Assembly: GCF_902459735.1 (NCBI RefSeq)
Contig: NZ_CABPRV010000002.1
Span: forward strand, 186,001 to 250,000
From: Pandoraea capi
GTDB lineage: Bacteria > Pseudomonadota > Gammaproteobacteria > Burkholderiales > Burkholderiaceae
Direction: 5' to 3'
Length of the DNA stretch: 64,000 nucleotides
A program made the position numbers and the translations under genes. How positions within the stretch are numbered: position 1 is the stretch's first letter; each line of letters starts with the position of its first letter. Positions 33,403 through 41,290 of this stretch are shown here, in pieces. Under the pieces are notes generated by a model that ran no database searches, was not told the origin of the DNA, and was given only the letters and a program-made list of their open reading frames with translations.

Positions 33403-34308
33403 TCAATAGTCCGCCTGATCGTTGGGGTGCGCGTAAATCTCGCGCAACTGGGGCGTCATCGCAAAATTGAAGTTGATGCCCTTCGGCGGCACAGGCTTTA
33501 GAAACCACTTGGCGTAAATGGCGTTGATTTCCCCGGAAGTCATGACGCCGGACAAGGTTTGGTCGACGAGCGCCTTGAAGATTGGGTCGTCCTTGCGCAC
33601 CATGAAGGCGTAAGGCTCTCGCGACTGTGCGGTGCCCGTGACGATCCAGTCATCGGGCTTTCTCGATAGCGTGCGCGCCCCCGACAACAGCACGTCATCC
33701 AGCATGAACGCCCTCGCCCGCCCTGATTCGAGCGTGAGGAACGATTCGCCGTAGTCCTTCGCCGAGATGATGTTCATCCCCAGTTTCTTATCGACGTTCA
33801 TATGACGAATGATCGTCTCGGCAGTCGTCCCGGCATTGGTCACCACCGTTTTGTTACTCAGATCGCCGAAGTCCTTGATGCCCGAATCCTTGTTGACGAG
33901 CAGCCGGGTCAACGCAAGGAAAACGGTATCCGAAAATGCGACCTGAGAATGACGAGCCTTGGTGTTGGTGGTCACGCCGCACTCAATGTCGATCGTGCCG
34001 TTTTGCAGCAGCGCAATTCGGTTCTGCGAATTGACGGGAACCATGCGGACCATCAGATTCGGTTTGCCCAGTTTCGTCTTTACGGCCTGAATCACCTTCT
34101 GGCAAAGATCCTGCGAAAAGCCCACGACATTCTGCTGACTGTCGTAATACGAGAATGGGATGGAGGCTTCGCGATGGCCGACAGCGATCACGCCGCTAGT
34201 ATTGATTTTGGTGAGCGAGGGGCCGAGATCTTCGGAAAACGCCTGGTGAGACGTCAAGATGAGGGTCCCTAACATCGCGCAGGAGACGAGCCGTTTAATC
34301 GATCCCAT
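33403..34308 (-). CDS. Periplasmic amino-acid-type solute-binding protein
   Basis: A 301-residue SBP_bac_3 protein with a signal peptide (MGSIKRLVSCAMLGTLILTSHQAFS) and GltI-like core: GVIAVGHREASIPFSYYDSQQNVVGFSQDLCQKVI, IDIECGVTTNTKARHSQVAFSDTVF, TVVTNAGTTAE and a C-terminal AIYAKWFLKPVPP block. It should bind glutamate/aspartate or a related acid. No ABC permease or ATPase genes lie nearby, so it must use permeases elsewhere or serve as a sensor component. It precedes the class II aldolase gene. Confidence 0.88.
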   Translation of the reverse strand: MGSIKRLVSCAMLGTLILTSHQAFSEDLGPSLTKINTSGVIAVGHREASIPFSYYDSQQNVVGFSQDLCQKVIQAVKTKLGKPNLMVRMVPVNSQNRIALLQNGTIDIECGVTTNTKARHSQVAFSDTVFLALTRLLVNKDSGIKDFGDLSNKTVVTNAGTTAETIIRHMNVDKKLGMNIISAKDYGESFLTLESGRARAFMLDDVLLSGARTLSRKPDDWIVTGTAQSREPYAFMVRKDDPIFKALVDQTLSGVMTSGEINAIYAKWFLKPVPPKGINFNFAMTPQLREIYAHPNDQADY

Positions 34309-34505
34309 GAGACAGTTACCTTAATGTGTTGGTCAGCAATGAATTGTGAAAACCTCAAGCGGTCCGCATCGCGCAATCGGGCTGTGCGCTTGGCGTTGAT
34401 TCCGAATATAGAGGCGTCAAAATAGTTGCCTTATGCGGATTGCGCATGGCTTTCCGCCTCGACGGCATAGGGGTGTAAAAACGACCTGCACGTTGTCGAG
34501 AATCT

Positions 34506-35429
34506 TCATGCGTGCGGCTCAAGCATCGCGAATTCGACGGCACCGCTGATCCAGCATCCGGCGCTGCCCTCGCCGGGCTTGCGCAGTGCGACACGAATGC
34601 ACGACGGACGCCCCATCGCAAAACCCTGATAGACCCGCATGGTCGAATCGTTGCCGGTGAGCCAGCGGTAATGGATTGCACCGTAAAGCGTGGCGGCGGC
34701 GGCAATGCCCGTGGCAGCGTCTTCCGGATAGCCTGAAGCGCGCGGGAATTGCCTCGCATGCAGTTCCAGCGGTTGGGTTCGCTCCACCGCGATGGGGTAC
34801 AGACCCGTTGAGTCGAGGGCATCGCACAAGGCGGCGACACCGTTGAGCGCCGGGTTGAGCGCATTGAGCGCTTCGACCGACCGGAGCGGGATCAGCGTCT
34901 TGGTACGGCTCGTTCGCGCGTTGACGATGCCGAGCGGGGACAGATCGTCGGGCGAAATTCGCAATACGTCGCAGATGGATTCGATCAGTTGCGGATCGTC
35001 GATCGGTTCGACGATGCCGCGCGGTTGCCCGACGTCGATGCGCCGGGTCTCCTCGTCAAACCGAACGTCGACGATACCGCTGAGCGTCTCGACCGTTGCC
35101 TTGGCAGACGTCCAGCGTCCGGCCTCGCGCAGCAGCCACATCGCGCCGAGCGTGGCGTGACCGCACATTTCCATTTCGTGCGCTGGCACGAAAAATCGCA
35201 AGCGCCAGGTATGTCGCGAGTCGACCGCCCGGCAGACAAAGGCGCTTTCGTGCCCATAGCGTGCGGCGATGGCCTTCATCTCGTCGGAAGACAAGGCGTC
35301 GGCGTCGAACACGACAGGTGCCGGGTTGCCGCCGTTCGGGCCGGCCGAGAAGACGTTGACGAAGCGCAGGTCCGGCGACGTGCCGGCACTGTCGGGGCCG
35401 CCCATGGGCGAATTCGGGAGGGATGGCAT
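34506..35429 (-). CDS. PhzF-family epimerase/isomerase
   Basis: A 307-residue PhzF-like protein: RFVNVFSAGPNGGNPAPVVFDAD, ARYGHESAFVC (with the conserved catalytic-site Glu), RLRFFVPAHEMEMCGHATLGAMWLL and SGYPEDAATGIAAAATLYGA. These are the two conserved halves of the diaminopimelate-epimerase fold. The frame is open to 35612; I choose ATG 35429 because it gives the usual PhzF length plus a short tail, while longer starts pass through the direct repeats at 35494-35525. Substrate unknown. Divergent AraC regulator upstream. Confidence 0.85.
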   Translation of the reverse strand: MPSLPNSPMGGPDSAGTSPDLRFVNVFSAGPNGGNPAPVVFDADALSSDEMKAIAARYGHESAFVCRAVDSRHTWRLRFFVPAHEMEMCGHATLGAMWLLREAGRWTSAKATVETLSGIVDVRFDEETRRIDVGQPRGIVEPIDDPQLIESICDVLRISPDDLSPLGIVNARTSRTKTLIPLRSVEALNALNPALNGVAALCDALDSTGLYPIAVERTQPLELHARQFPRASGYPEDAATGIAAAATLYGAIHYRWLTGNDSTMRVYQGFAMGRPSCIRVALRKPGEGSAGCWISGAVEFAMLEPHA

Positions 35430-35771
35430 GTGGGAAACACTCGGGATTGCAGGTGGGTTCAGGATGACGGGGCCGAAAAAGACCGTCGCCTCCGATTGGG
35501 CCATTTGGACCGCCCGATCGGGCCAAATGCTGGCCAGGCTCGCTGTGCCGATCCGCGCCGGGACTGGTATTTTCCCGAGCATGGCGCCGCAGGCAGGGTG
35601 TCTCGCGGCCATCCGGCGCGACGCCTCCCGATCTTCCTTGAACGGCTATACTGACGGTTCGATCGCCTCGCAGATGCGGCGCTGCCAGCAAAATCGTGCT
35701 GGAATGGGCGCAGCAATCCGTCGTTGCCGTCGCTCATCCTTGGCAGGCCCGCACCATCAGGGGAACGTAGC
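35430..35771. other. Divergent regulatory region between phzF-like and araC-like genes
   Basis: No gene accepted. Contains the direct repeat pair at 35494-35525; the rest is featureless to inspection. Confidence 0.5.
35494..35525. promoter_or_regulatory. Direct-repeat AraC-type operator
   Basis: GATTGGGCCA (35494-35503) and GATCGGGCCA (35516-35525), 9 of 10 identical, spaced 22 bp (about two helical turns), 65 bp before the phzF start. The overlapping CATTTGG / CCAAATG dyad (35502-35529) adds a second symmetry. Fits the tandem half-site architecture of AraC/XylS activators. Confidence 0.55.
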
Positions 35772-36626
35772 GTGAAGCCCTATCCGACCGCCCAACGTCA
35801 TCTCTGCGGAGATCGTATCGCCGATGTCCGGCATGTGTCGGTCGGTGAGTACAGGACCCAACCGCACATGCATGACGATGAGTTCATGTTTCTGTTGCCG
35901 CGTACCGGGCAACTGGTGCTGAACGTCGAAACGAATGTATCGCCGGTTCGGGTCTCGCCGAAATCTTTTGTCGTCGTGCCGCCGCGTCGTATGCACGACA
36001 CGCGGGGTTATCGCGTGGGTCAGGCGCATGTCGCGGTCTACGTTGCGAGCGACTTCGTGTCGTTTTGCGAGCGCAAGGCGAGTCGTAAGCTTTCATGTTC
36101 ACGTGCGACGATCTGGTCAGCGCCACTGCTGCTGCTCGACGCTGTGCGCGTCGCCACGACGCAACCCTCACCCGATGCTGCCTTTTCCTCGGAGCTCGCC
36201 ATTTTTCGTGCGGATCTTGCCGCGCAGACACTGGCGGCGAGTTGTGTCGAGGCCGGACTGACGTCGGCCCCGCTGCCTGCCGACCGAGGGGATGCGCAAG
36301 GGGAAATCGTGCACGACATCCGAATGTTTCTCGACAGCACGCTCGATCAACCCGTTTCGCTGGATCGCATCGCATACGAATTCGGCTTGTCGCGCCGCAC
36401 ATTGACGCGACTCTTTCGTGATCTCACCGGCGAGACCGTCGTCGATTACCAATCGCGCCGTCGGGTCGAAGTCGCAGCGGCGTTGCTGAGTGCTCCGGGC
36501 ATAACCGTGCTGAGCGTGGCGGCAGCGGTGGGGCTCGACTCTCCGTCCTATCTGGCACGGCTTTTCAAGAAGTACGGATACGCCCCGCCGAACGCGTTCA
36601 AACACGTCGACTCCGGATCGAACTGA
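35772..36626 (+). CDS. AraC-family transcriptional regulator
   Basis: A 284-residue regulator. The N-terminal cupin-like sensing domain (residues about 10-110) has HMHDDEFMFLLPRTGQLVLNVE; the C-terminal double HTH includes LDRIAYEFGLSRRTLTRLFRDLTGETVVDY and VLSVAAAVGLDSPSYLARLFKKYGYAPPNAF. Start chosen at GTG 35772 because AGGGGAA lies just upstream and because the cupin begins at once; a longer frame has no ribosome-binding site. Divergent from the PhzF-like gene, its probable target. Confidence 0.9.
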   Translation: MKPYPTAQRHLCGDRIADVRHVSVGEYRTQPHMHDDEFMFLLPRTGQLVLNVETNVSPVRVSPKSFVVVPPRRMHDTRGYRVGQAHVAVYVASDFVSFCERKASRKLSCSRATIWSAPLLLLDAVRVATTQPSPDAAFSSELAIFRADLAAQTLAASCVEAGLTSAPLPADRGDAQGEIVHDIRMFLDSTLDQPVSLDRIAYEFGLSRRTLTRLFRDLTGETVVDYQSRRRVEVAAALLSAPGITVLSVAAAVGLDSPSYLARLFKKYGYAPPNAFKHVDSGSN

Positions 36627-36726
36627 GCGCAGGGCGCCAGGGCGGTTCGACGCTGACCATCGCGCCGACATCACCGCTTACAATGTGCGGCACGCCCCAC
36701 TCCCGGGCGATGAACCGTCGTCGATC

Positions 36727-37644
36727 ATGGAACAAATACTTAGCTTGCGCGCGTTAGTTGCGGTGGCCGACCAGGGTTCATTCTCCGCCGCAGCGCGCAT
36801 ATTGAACGTCGTACCGTCCGTCGTGACGAAGCGCATCAATGAACTCGAAGCGTCGATCGGTGCGCCGTTGTTCCATCGAACGACACGATCCGTCACCACA
36901 ACGCGGCTGGGTGCCGATCATCTCGAGCGCGCGAGGCAACTGCTCGACGAGCTGGACGCGCTCATCGGCGAGCCGTCTGTCAACGCTGAAGATATCGAGG
37001 GCCGTTTGAAATTGAAGGTCCCGTCCGCACTCGGGACCCTTCGACTTCGAGAGGCGTTCGACACGTTCCAACGCCGCTATCCGAAGATCGATCTGGAGAT
37101 CGCCCTGCTCGACCGGCATATCAGCCCCGTGGAAGACGGTTTCGATCTGGCGATCGGCGTGGTCCAGCATCATCCCGGCGGTGTGGTCGAAGAGGTACTC
37201 CGTCCGCTGCAACGTCTGATGTGTGCTTCCCCCGACTATCTGGCACGCCGAGGAACACCGACGCATCCGCGTGAGCTGACCGGCCACGATTGCATGACGT
37301 TCTTTCCAACGCAGACGGAATGGGTGTTTGAAAAGGACGGTGCCGCGGTCAGGTTTGCCCCACAGCCCAAGTTCACCTCGAATGACCTGCTCTTGCTGCT
37401 GAGCGCCGCAGTGGATGGAAACGGCCTGACTCTCATGCCCGATTATGTCGCCGAGCAAGCACTAAAGGCCGGAACGCTTGTTCAGGTGCTGACGGACTGG
37501 ACTGTACCGCCGGGTGAAATCCTCGCCATCATTCCGAAACATCGCGCTGCCGATCACGCCTTGCGTGCCCTGGTCGACGTCATACGGGAAGCCCTAGGCG
37601 GGCATTCTGCTCAGCCACTCGATCAGGCCGCGGATTCGCGGTAA
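36727..37644 (+). CDS. LysR-family regulator (CrgA/DsdC-like group)
   Basis: A 305-residue LTTR. HTH: MEQILSLRALVAVADQGSFSAAARILNVVPSVVTKRINELEASIGAPLFHRTTRSVTTT; effector domain with LKLKVPSALGTLRLREAFDTFQRRYPKIDLEIALLDRHISPVEDGFDLAIGV. ATG 36727 is the family-typical start. Its last 51 bp overlap, tail to tail, the 3' end of a second, related LysR gene. Target unknown. Confidence 0.9.
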   Translation: MEQILSLRALVAVADQGSFSAAARILNVVPSVVTKRINELEASIGAPLFHRTTRSVTTTRLGADHLERARQLLDELDALIGEPSVNAEDIEGRLKLKVPSALGTLRLREAFDTFQRRYPKIDLEIALLDRHISPVEDGFDLAIGVVQHHPGGVVEEVLRPLQRLMCASPDYLARRGTPTHPRELTGHDCMTFFPTQTEWVFEKDGAAVRFAPQPKFTSNDLLLLLSAAVDGNGLTLMPDYVAEQALKAGTLVQVLTDWTVPPGEILAIIPKHRAADHALRALVDVIREALGGHSAQPLDQAADSR

Positions 37645-38469
37645 GTCGACTTTGGTGTCAGGGACCGACGCCGTGACCCATGTCTCTACAGGGGCATAGT
37701 CGCCCATCAGCGGTATCAACGTCCCTGCTGCAAGCGCCGGTCCGCAGAGGTACGTCGGCAAGAGCGCAATCCCCTGCCCGCGTGTTGCCGCGTTCAGAAT
37801 GCCCTGACCGTCGGCACTCATGAGGCGCGGTGTCACGTCGACAGTCACGGCCCGTCGATGCGCACGAAACGTCCATTTCTTTCCAACCGAATCCGGCGCG
37901 AGTGTCCAATGCCGTTGCAGCTCGCGCGGATGCGACGGCTGCCCATGTCGCGCCAGATAGTCAGGGGCCGCGCAAAGCACAAAGCGGCAGACGAACAACG
38001 GGATCTCCGTCACGCGCGGATAGGCACGCGACTGAAAATCTATGCAGATGTCGAACCCCTCCTCATCCGGATTCACGGAGCGTTCCAGCAGGACCACTTC
38101 CATGCGTAGCCCGACATGAGCCTTCAGGAACGAACTGAGTACGGCCGCCAGTCCGCCCTCGGCAAGCTCCGGCGATATCTTGATCCGGATCAGCCCCGCT
38201 GCACCGGGGCTTTCCTGACGTAACGACGCCATCAGATCGTCGAAGTTATGGACCAGCGTCTGAAGACTCGGAAGGATTCGCCGTCCCCCTTCCGTCAACG
38301 TCACGCTACGTGTGGTGCGCTTGAGCACCTCGAGCTTGAGGTGCCACTCCGCCGCGTTGACGCGCTTGATCATCACCGACGGTGACGTACCGGAGCGCCG
38401 GGCCGCTAGAGAAAAGCTCTCGCAGTTCGCCACCAGGACCAGTGAACGAAGGCTTTCGAGAAGATCCAT
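37594..38469 (-). CDS. LysR-family regulator divergent from FAD-dependent oxidoreductase
   Basis: A 291-residue LTTR related to the overlapping neighbour (both have TTRSVT after the recognition helix and PDYLARxGxPxHPREL). HTH: MDLLESLRSLVLVANCESFSLAARRSGTSPSVMIKRVNAAEWHLKLEVLKRTTRSVT. The start ATG at 38469 abuts a dyad (38472-38491) that is probably its operator. Transcribed divergently from the flavoprotein/MFS pair at 38574-41256, its likely target. Convergent 51-bp overlap with the upstream LysR gene. Confidence 0.9.
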   Translation of the reverse strand: MDLLESLRSLVLVANCESFSLAARRSGTSPSVMIKRVNAAEWHLKLEVLKRTTRSVTLTEGGRRILPSLQTLVHNFDDLMASLRQESPGAAGLIRIKISPELAEGGLAAVLSSFLKAHVGLRMEVVLLERSVNPDEEGFDICIDFQSRAYPRVTEIPLFVCRFVLCAAPDYLARHGQPSHPRELQRHWTLAPDSVGKKWTFRAHRRAVTVDVTPRLMSADGQGILNAATRGQGIALLPTYLCGPALAAGTLIPLMGDYAPVETWVTASVPDTKVDLPRIRGLIEWLSRMPA

Positions 38470-38471
38470 GA

Positions 38472-38491
38472 TTATTCGCAATATGGAATAA
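38472..38491. promoter_or_regulatory. LysR-type dyad between LysR and flavoprotein genes
   Basis: Inverted repeat TTATTC-N8-GAATAA, 2 bp upstream of the LysR ATG and within a 104-bp divergent region. Symmetry and position fit an autoregulatory LysR site. Confidence 0.5.
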
Positions 38492-38573
38492 GTCTTGCGT
38501 CAATTTAGGCGATTGTAGTGGATTCGTTGCAAAGCTACCATCGCTTCAATTCCTACATTTCGCGAGACACGCC

Positions 38574-39929
38574 ATGCTGTCGTTCAAAACCGCCGAGACA
38601 ATTCTCGAGCCGGCCATCGCTACCCCCGTGGTCGGTAAGTTCGATGTGATCGTTCTGGGCGGCGGCCCCGCTGGCATGACGGCGGCGGTCGCCGCTGCAC
38701 GCGCCGGTCACACCGTCTTGCTGGTGGAGCGCTACGGCTTTCTCGGGGGGATGGGCACGGCCGCCGGTGTCACCAATTTCTGCGGCCTTTATGCCAACGT
38801 CTTCGGCGAGATTCGTCAGGTAGTGCATGGCGTGGCGGATGATTTCCTTGCCGGCATCGATAAGCTTGGGGGCCTGAACGCCCCTCACCTGATTTTCCAG
38901 AAGACGTACGGACTGGCCTACGACACTTCGGCATTCAAGATGGCGGCAGACGAGCTCCTGCTCGACGCCGGCGTGGAGATTCTTTTTCACGCGCTGGCGG
39001 TCGGGGTCATCATGAGCGACAGCGAAACAATTCGCGGCCTCGCACTGGAAACCAAATCGGGGCGCGGCATCGCGCTGGCCAGCATGTTCATCGACTGCTC
39101 GGGCGATGGCGACCTTGCCGCATGGTCTGGCGTCGATTACGAAACCGGGGACTCGACTGGCAATACCCTCTATCCCTCGACGATGTTCCGTCTGAACAGT
39201 GTGGACAGCGATCGCGCCGCCGCCGCGTCAAAGGAGATGGATGCCCGGATGGCCGACGCCGAAAAGCACGGGTTCCGCTTCCCCCGGAAGACGCCGATCG
39301 TCAAGCCGCAGAAAAACAGCATCGAGTGGCGCGCCAACGTGACTCAGATTGCCAACGAAGACGGTACGGCGATCAATGGCGTTGATGCCATGCAACTGAG
39401 CGCCAGCGAGATCGAGGGACGTCGGCAGATTGCAGACGTGTTCCGTTTCCTGAAGACGGTACCGGGATTCGAACAGTCTTACATCGTGGATATTCCTCCG
39501 CAGGTCGGCATTCGCGAAACCCGGCGGATCGTTGGCGAATATCAGTTGACGGAGGAAGATGTCATCGGCTGCGCGAGCTTTTCGGACACGATCGGCGTGA
39601 ACGGCTGGCCGCTGGAACTGCACGAAGCCGGCGATGTTACGTTTCGCTGGCAGCCGATTCCCGACTCTCGCGGCTTTAATCAGCTTCCCTATCGCATGTT
39701 GGTGCCGCATCGCATCGACAACCTGCTGGTCGCCGGTCGTTGCGCATCGATGACGCATGAGGGCCAGTCGGCAGCGCGCGTCTCCGGTGCGTGCTTTGTC
39801 ATGGGGCAAGCGGCGGGCACGGCTGCGTCGCTTGCCATTGCGTCCGGATGCTCCCCTCGCAACATCGACGTGACGCGGCTTCAGGCCGAGCTTGAGCGCG
39901 ACGGCGCCTATCTGGGCCGCGATCTCTGA
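38574..39929 (+). CDS. FAD-dependent oxidoreductase (FAD_oxidored / succinate-dehydrogenase-like flavoprotein)
   Basis: A 451-residue flavoenzyme: FDVIVLGGGPAGMTAAVAAARAG (from about residue 23), VLLVERYGFLGGMGTAAGVTNFCG, SMFIDCSGDGDLAAWSG and a C-terminal NLLVAGRCASMTHEGQSAARVSGACFVMGQAAGTAASLAI block that closes the FAD site. PF12831-type architecture; substrate unknown. Followed after 97 bp by an MFS carrier with a good ribosome-binding site, so probably uptake plus oxidation of one compound, controlled by the divergent LysR. Confidence 0.88.
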   Translation: MLSFKTAETILEPAIATPVVGKFDVIVLGGGPAGMTAAVAAARAGHTVLLVERYGFLGGMGTAAGVTNFCGLYANVFGEIRQVVHGVADDFLAGIDKLGGLNAPHLIFQKTYGLAYDTSAFKMAADELLLDAGVEILFHALAVGVIMSDSETIRGLALETKSGRGIALASMFIDCSGDGDLAAWSGVDYETGDSTGNTLYPSTMFRLNSVDSDRAAAASKEMDARMADAEKHGFRFPRKTPIVKPQKNSIEWRANVTQIANEDGTAINGVDAMQLSASEIEGRRQIADVFRFLKTVPGFEQSYIVDIPPQVGIRETRRIVGEYQLTEEDVIGCASFSDTIGVNGWPLELHEAGDVTFRWQPIPDSRGFNQLPYRMLVPHRIDNLLVAGRCASMTHEGQSAARVSGACFVMGQAAGTAASLAIASGCSPRNIDVTRLQAELERDGAYLGRDL

Positions 39930-40026
39930 TCGGGCTTCTACATCCAGGCAAAAGAATGGTGTCGCCAAGGCACCCAAGCCAGAACGGGCAATACGGATAA
40001 TGCCGTGCCCGCCGCAGGAGACAACA

Positions 40027-41256
40027 ATGCAGGCCATCAAGACGAGCGGACCGAACGAGTCCGCCATGGATTCGCAGGTTCAGCATACGGGCATTTATCG
40101 CTGGGTCATTCTGGCCTTCGCGTGGGGGGCTTTGCTCCTGACGTTCGTCGATCGTCTGGTGTGGGGAAGCTTGTCGGTTCCCGTCGGACAGGCACTCGGC
40201 ATGTCGTTGGGCTCGCTGGGCATCTTCGTGACAGCCTTCTATGTCGGTTACGTATTGTCCAATGTCGCTGGCGGCGTCGCGAGCGACTGGATGGGTCCAC
40301 GCCGGGCGCTTGCGCTCTCCCTCCTGCCGCTGGGCATCTGCACATTCCTGTTCGGGCATATCCAGTCGGTGTCGCTCGGTATTCTGCTTCAGGCGCTGAT
40401 GGGGCTTGCCGCCGGGTGCGACTATGCGGCGTGCGTGAAGCTCGCTGCGACGTGGTTCGATCGTCGGCATCGCGGTCGTGCCATCGGGTTGCTGATGACA
40501 GCAACGTCGCTCGCCGTGGTGGTGACCAACGCCGTCGTGCCCAAGCTTCTGGAAATCCAGTCGTGGAGCCGAATCTACGAACAACTCGGTGTCTTGACCG
40601 TCGTATTCGGTCTGGTTTGCTACGCCGTCGTGCGTGACGGTCCGCTGGAGGGACAGAACGTTCCAACGACGCGCAATCTTCGCCAACTGCTCAGGCACCG
40701 GGACATTCTCCTGCTGGCGCTCGCGGGCTTCGGCTCGATGTGGGGCACGTGGGGATTCACGTTCTGGGCCAACGCGCTGATGATCAAGGGCTACGGGCTT
40801 TCGGTCGCCGCCGCGGGAAGCATCACCGTGTTGTTCGGGGTTGGCGCCATCGTCTCGAAACCGCTGATCGGTCTCTTGTCGGACTGGCTCGGCGGGAAGC
40901 GAAAACTGCTGGTGATGATCTGTTTTTTCGGTTTCTGCGTGGCACTTCTGGTCTTCGGCCAGCTTCACTCCATCGAGCAATTTCGAGTGATTGCGCCACT
41001 GCTCGGCATCGCAGGTTTCGCTTACAGTCCGTTGTTAGCCGTCATGATCGCGGAAACTGCGGGGCCCTCTGCGGCCGGCTCGGCCACAGGGTTCACCAAC
41101 GCGTTCTGGCAACTCGGCAGCGTCGTTGTGCCGGTCGTCGTGGGGCTGGTGTTCCAGTCGACCCACTCATTCTTCTTCGCCTTCCTCACACTCGCCGCCG
41201 GGCCCGCGCTCGCGTTGCTTTGTCTGATTCCTGTGCGCGAAGCAACGCGATCTTAG
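40027..41256 (+). CDS. MFS transporter (anion/carboxylate-type)
   Basis: A 409-residue 12-helix MFS protein: WVILAFAWGALLLTFVDRLVWGSLSVPVGQALG in TM1, motif A GVASDWMGPRRALALS after TM2 and AATWFDRRHRGRAIGLLMTATSL in TM4-5, which fits the anion:cation symporter/OFA-like groups. The ATG at 40027 follows CAGGAGACAACA, a strong ribosome-binding site. Probably co-transcribed with the preceding flavoprotein. Convergent with the lyase gene. Confidence 0.88.
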   Translation: MQAIKTSGPNESAMDSQVQHTGIYRWVILAFAWGALLLTFVDRLVWGSLSVPVGQALGMSLGSLGIFVTAFYVGYVLSNVAGGVASDWMGPRRALALSLLPLGICTFLFGHIQSVSLGILLQALMGLAAGCDYAACVKLAATWFDRRHRGRAIGLLMTATSLAVVVTNAVVPKLLEIQSWSRIYEQLGVLTVVFGLVCYAVVRDGPLEGQNVPTTRNLRQLLRHRDILLLALAGFGSMWGTWGFTFWANALMIKGYGLSVAAAGSITVLFGVGAIVSKPLIGLLSDWLGGKRKLLVMICFFGFCVALLVFGQLHSIEQFRVIAPLLGIAGFAYSPLLAVMIAETAGPSAAGSATGFTNAFWQLGSVVVPVVVGLVFQSTHSFFFAFLTLAAGPALALLCLIPVREATRS

Positions 41257-41290
41257 CGATCATGGCGCGGATGCCCGGAGCCTTCCCTTG

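Noticed and set aside
39799-40980. 393-codon open frame antisense to the MFS gene at 40 kb
   Set aside because: No domain, no ribosome-binding site, and overlaps two well-supported plus-strand genes.
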